Source: Chinchilla lanigera (Eukaryota > Chordata > Mammalia > Rodentia > Chinchillidae). Taken from it: 64,000 nt of DNA. The stretch is taken from NCBI RefSeq assembly GCF_000276665.1, contig NW_004955472.1:4082738-4146737 (forward strand), written 5' to 3'. Shown here piece after piece: positions 60,020 to 64,000 of this stretch (position 1 is the stretch's first letter; the number at the start of each line of letters is the position of its first letter). The notes beneath the pieces are model-generated. The model was not told the DNA's origin, searched no databases, and was given only the letters and a program-made list of their open reading frames with translations. A program made the translations under genes and the position numbers.

Positions 60020-60520
60020 TCTTTTCTTTTCCCTATTTTTTTCTTTTTCTTTTTCTTCTCTCATGTTTTTTTTGTTTTTTAAATGTCTGGGGAGAACTCC
60101 AAGCCACAAAAACCTACTCCCACCCCCAAATCCAGAGACAAAGATCAGACCCAAACCCAGCACAAATCTTCCTGCAATCTTGGCTGATGTAGACGTTCTG
60201 GGATCGTCCTTGGCCCTGCCACAGAACTGTAGACACTAGAGAAATCGCACTACTTTTATTTTTCTCTGTCTGATGGGTTTTCCCCTTGGTGTTCTGCTGG
60301 GTTAATGTGGGTTTTTTTTGCTGTTTATTTTTGTTGTTTTTTGTTTATGTTTTCTCCCCCTTTCCTTTCTCTTTTTCTTTGTTTTTGGCTTTGCCCTGTT
60401 CTATTTTTCTTTCCATGTTTGCTGTTTTTCCTGCATATGTGATTTTTTTGTTTCCTGTTTTTGTTTTCTTTTCTCCTCTCCTTTTTCTTTTTCTTCTTTT
60501 TCTACCTTCTTTTCCCTCTT
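60020..60520 (+). repeat. polypyrimidine low-complexity tracts in L1 5' region
   Basis: Long T/C runs at 60020-60080 and 60305-60520, with an ordinary-complexity segment between. Frames in them are low-complexity Phe/Leu/Ser and not genes. Confidence 0.85.
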
Positions 60521-61319
60521 GTCCATGATCTAGATCACTAAACTTTCCCATTGTATCACTGCACTCATCTTCTTTCTCTCTTTCTCTCTCATCAACTATC
60601 CTGCTTGATTTTATGAGACTTTCATGTGAGCAAATATTGTCTCTTGCCCTTTCTTGTTCACTTCAGTATCCTAGGCTTTCTTTTCTAATCCTTCCCTCTT
60701 GTATCCTACAATTACCCAAAGCTTGGATGATTGTCCTATGCCCACTAAATTTGCTCCTACTGTATTCAACCCACCCACCTCTCCATTCTATCCCATACCC
60801 CTATCAAACCTCCCCACAACAGGGTAAAGTCACTCTACTAAGTGAAAAAACATTGTATACAAGTTCCTGGTATAAGTCAGATTATATTATATAACTATAG
60901 AACTTGTTCCCACAGTGAAATATCAGGCTAATAGTTATCACAGCTTATCAGTAGCCAGACGGTGCTTGAGTCCATTGTTATTGCTAACTGTAGTACTTTA
61001 ACCAGGATATGATAGCTGTTATAATCAGTTTTTTTCTCCCTGTATGACAATACTGAGATGGCAAGTGTTTATAACCATTACTATCGTCTAGTACGAAAGG
61101 AATGAACCTTCAGACAAAAAGATAGCAACTCCACATTCTTAATATATTGGAAAGATAGGTTGTTAGGACAGACAGAAGGACGAAAAACAACTATATTTAC
61201 AAGACAAACTTGAGGAACAGAAATCATTTAGGAAATCCTCAACATCAGGGATAAAGCTATTTAATATAAAAAATCTACAAACATCAAGACAAAAGATAAA
61301 ACAAAATAAAAACTAGAAA

Positions 61320-61748
61320 ATGACAAGAGCAAGAAGCAAAATGCAACCCCAAATACCCAGGACAAATCCAGATCACAAAGAGATACAGGAAGTCAGAAGA
61401 CAACCCATAGATCTTTCTGAAATGAGAGCAGCAGAATTGAAAAAACAAATGGAAGAGGTGAGAGAAAAAAATAATATCTAATTTGCAAAAAGCAATGACA
61501 ACAAAATGAAAGAAATTAAAGCAGACACAGATAAGGAAATAGAGGAGGTTAGGAAAATGGTGGAAATCATGAATACCCAGCATAAACAAGAAATGGAATC
61601 AATGAAACCAATCCAGACAGAAATCCAGGAAATTAAAATTTCCACCAAAAGTATGTGCAACAGATTGAATGAAGGTCAGTATAGAATATCAGACCTAGGA
61701 GACAGGAATGTAACTATTGACCAGAAAAGGAAAAATTCTTTAAAATAG
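61320..61748 (+). pseudogene. L1 ORF1 N-terminal remnant
   Basis: ATG at 61320 opens a frame starting MTRARSKMQPQIPRTNPDHK that runs to a stop near 61479. The same frame continues from about 61506 to 61748. The Glu/Lys-rich text has the regular hydrophobic spacing of the ORF1 coiled coil. After it, 'gataattggagtcagtgag' resembles the start of the ORF1 RRM domain in another frame. The RNA-binding and C-terminal domains are gone. ORF1 proteins normally run to about 340 residues, so this is about 40%. Confidence 0.7.
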
Positions 61749-61864
61749 TAAGGGACCATGCAAAAGCAATTCAACATTTACAAGATGAAGCAAAGAAGAA
61801 CAACATAAGATAATTGGAGTCAGTGAGAAAGGTGGAGATATCATAAAGGCCATTAAAAACTGAA

Positions 61865-62224
61865 AACTCTCATTCTAAAATCAGGAACAAGACAAGGATG
61901 TCCACTCTCATGTCTCCTGTTCAATATAGTTCTGGAAATATCAGCCAGAGCAATTAGACAAGAGAAAGAAATAAAAGGAATAGGAATAGGTAAGAAAAAT
62001 TTAAATTATCATTATTCACAGATGACATGATACTCTATATAGAAGACCCAAAAAACTCCACTAAAGGACTGCTGGATTGGATAAGCAAATTCAGTAGCAT
62101 AGCTGGATACAAAGTCAACACTCCAAAACCAAAAGCATTCCTATACACAGATAAAAATCTCACTGAGAGAGAAATTAGGAAAAGCACACCCTTCACAGTA
62201 GTATTTAAGAAAATGAAACAGTAA
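61865..62224 (+). pseudogene. L1 ORF2 reverse-transcriptase fragment
   Basis: The text encodes the RT motif region (around [20 protein letters not shown]), then the catalytic-site region with FTDDM in place of FADDM, shifted in frame. It then stays open as DPKNSTKGLLDWISKFSSIA to the stop at 62224. The copy begins abruptly at about 61861, right after ORF1-like sequence. Confidence 0.75.
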
Positions 62225-62319
62225 TCAATCTAACAAAGAATGTAAAAGATCTGTACAGTGAAAATTACAGTACCCTATAAGAAGAGATTGAAGAAGGTAT
62301 AAAAAATGGAAAGATTTGC

Positions 62320-63080
62320 TCATGGATAGGAAGAACCAACAGAGTGAAACACATTATCTTTGACAAAAGAGTGAAACATGTTCACAGGAACAAAGATAGC
62401 CTCTAATAAATGGTGCTGGAAAAACTGGCTTCCCACATGCTGAAGACTAAAACTAGACTCATGTCTATCACCATGCATTGAACTAGAATCACAATGGATC
62501 AAAGATCTAAACATTAAAACAGGAACACTCAATCTTCTAAAAGAGAAAATAGGTAGAAATCTTGAAGAGATAGGTGTAAGAAGAGAATTCATTTACAAAC
62601 CAGACCACATGAGAAATACAACAAAAAATCAACAAATGGGATCTCACCTTATTAAAATGCTTTTGCACAATAAACCATCAACAACATGAAAACACAGAAT
62701 GGGTAAAATTATAGCCAGTTGTCCCTCAAACAAAGCACTTATATTTAGAACATAAAAAGAATAGAAAAAATCAGACAACCCAAATTCAAAGACCCAATCC
62801 AAGAATGGGCATCTGACATGAATATACACTTCTCAAATGAAGAAATACAATATACTAAAAAGTATTCAATACCACTGGTCATTCAGGAGATGCAAATTAA
62901 AACAACACAGAGATTCCATCTCACTCCAGATAGAATGGCTATTATCAAGAAAACAACTAGCAACAAATATTGGAGAGGCTGTGGGGAAAGAAGAACCCCT
63001 ACACTGTTGGTGGGAATGTAGACTCGTGCAACCACTGTGCAAATCAGTGTGGAGATTTCATTAAAAACTAGGGTTAGAGG
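62320..63080 (+). pseudogene. L1 ORF2 C-terminal remnant
   Basis: The ORF2 C-terminal order is seen: 'aataaatggtgctggaaaaa', 'acaatggatcaaagatctaa', 'cttctcaaatgaagaaatac', 'caccactggtcattcagga' and 'gtaggggaatgtagactcg'-like text. Several stops and shifts break it. The join at about 62335-62350 carries a repeated 'agagtgaaaca', suggesting deletion at a short repeat. Confidence 0.75.
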
Positions 63081-63768
63081 TCTCATTTAATCCAGGCACT
63101 CCCCTTCTGGGTATCTTCCCAGAAGAATTAAAAACATCATACCGCAGCAATGTATGTGCACCCATGTTTATAATGGTACAGTTTGTAATGGATGAACCTT
63201 GGAAACAACTCAGATGCCCATCACTGAGGAATGAATAAAAATATATGGTTCTTTTATATAATGCAGTACTACTGAGCCATAAAGAAAGATAAACTTGAGA
63301 CTTATACAGGTAAGTGGATGCAATTCAAGCCCATACTTGTAAGTGAAATGAACCAGACCCACATATATAAACATCATATTTTCTCACTAGTGTTAGAATC
63401 CAAAAGAGTAATCAAGATTCAAAAGGTACAATAGATATTCTGAATAGGGAAGCAACTTATCAAAAGAAAAGAAAAACTGTGATGTGAGAAAGGGGAAAGG
63501 AGGGAAAGATAAAGGAAAAAATATATATACATACACAAGGCAGTTAAGACAGTTATACAACTAGTTTCTCTTGGTTCATGGAGGGGAGAGTTTTGTGTTA
63601 GTAATTTTTTGGACAATGTTTCATGCTTATATCTGTACTCTGAACAACTACTGTGAATATGACAATACTCAGTGTGTTCAATATTGTTACTCTCCTACTA
63701 GCTTGTTTTCAAATTCTGTTTTATTATTATTTATTGTTTTTTTCTGTTTAAAATAAAAAAGTGTTTAA

Positions 63769-64000
63769 GAATGGCACATTGGGTGTTACAGTTAAGTTTT
63801 AGAGGTTATTGACCATGTAAATCATTAGGAAGAATTGAATATTTGTATATATTCATCAAAATCTACCAATAATTATAACATGTTTTAATGCTGATGTTTT
63901 ATACTTAGGAAAATAAATATTAAAATGTTAAGTAATCAGAAAGCTGAGGATATATATACATATATAGATACACACATATACACCTATACACACATATATA
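63769..64000. other. AT-rich sequence with TA repeats at the end
   Basis: No gene. About 63950-64000 is a degenerate (TA/CA)n repeat that continues out of the window. Confidence 0.8.

Larger units (their letters stand above)
59745..63768 (+). mobile_element. L1 with internal deletions, near full ends
   Basis: One plus-strand L1 keeps its landmarks in order. A 5' region (59745-61319) with C/T-rich tracts contains a 142-codon frame at 59811-60239. The ORF1 start follows at 61320, then RT-domain ORF2 text from about 61865 (including FTDDMIL where active L1s have FADDM), and ORF2 C-terminal text from 62330. Last come the polypurine tract (~63485-63520) and the 3' end. The C-terminal half of ORF1, the endonuclease and most of the RT domain are missing. 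It cannot encode a working retrotransposon. Confidence 0.8.

Noticed and set aside
60286..60533. Membrane-protein-like frames rich in Phe and Leu
   Set aside because: They are translations of a polypyrimidine tract inside the L1 5' region, not signal peptides or membrane segments.

Overview
The window looks like AT-rich, non-coding rodent DNA. The diagnosis rests on the interspersed repeats. There are B1-type SINEs, some with the internal duplicated segment typical of rodent B1, and tRNA-derived ID-type SINEs on both strands whose head reads roughly GGGGCTGGGGATTTAGCTCA. An L1 family recurs, together with MaLR-type LTRs. B1 plus ID points to the mouse-related rodents or a nearby branch, such as a castorimorph, but I cannot name the species. 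I recognise no intact protein-coding gene. Nearly every open frame is short and is either a chance frame or lies in a repeat.

Layout. 1-229 is the 3' part of an L1 ORF2. 1.1-4.0 kb is an old antisense L1 broken up by younger L1 tails and SINEs. 5.1-5.2 kb has a small CpG-retaining, exon-like block, and 5.75-6.1 kb an L1 tail with an inverted 5' end and a nested ID. 9.18-10.16 kb is the most unusual object: a B1-headed, repeat-containing, A-tailed unit of about 1 kb bounded by near-identical 17-bp target-site duplications. 13.4-14.3 kb resembles a minus-strand terminal exon. 16.2-16.5 kb holds a SINE with a 100-base gap. 17.9-25 kb carries LTR fragments and ID insertions, including an ID inside an MLT1-like LTR. 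26.6-27.3 kb has two head-to-tail L1 tails. 27.87-28.00 kb is a well-formed candidate 132-nt exon. 30-36.7 kb is mostly old antisense L1, with an 830-base gap and one LTR nested in another. 40.3-42.1 kb is probably a decayed minus-strand gene copy. 44.0-45.2 kb is a MaLR provirus remnant. 46.5-56.8 kb holds scattered SINEs and L1 pieces. 59.75-63.77 kb is an internally deleted L1 that keeps its 5' region, ORF1 start, parts of ORF2 and its 3' end.

There are no operons or interacting genes here. The window records successive retrotransposition into what is probably an intron or gene-poor intergenic DNA. The items that may matter for host function are the exon-like and CpG-rich blocks at 5.1, 13.4-14.3, 15.05, 27.9, 37.6-37.9 and 39.2 kb. 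All identifications come from reading the sequence by eye, and repeat family names are recalled from consensus rather than searched.
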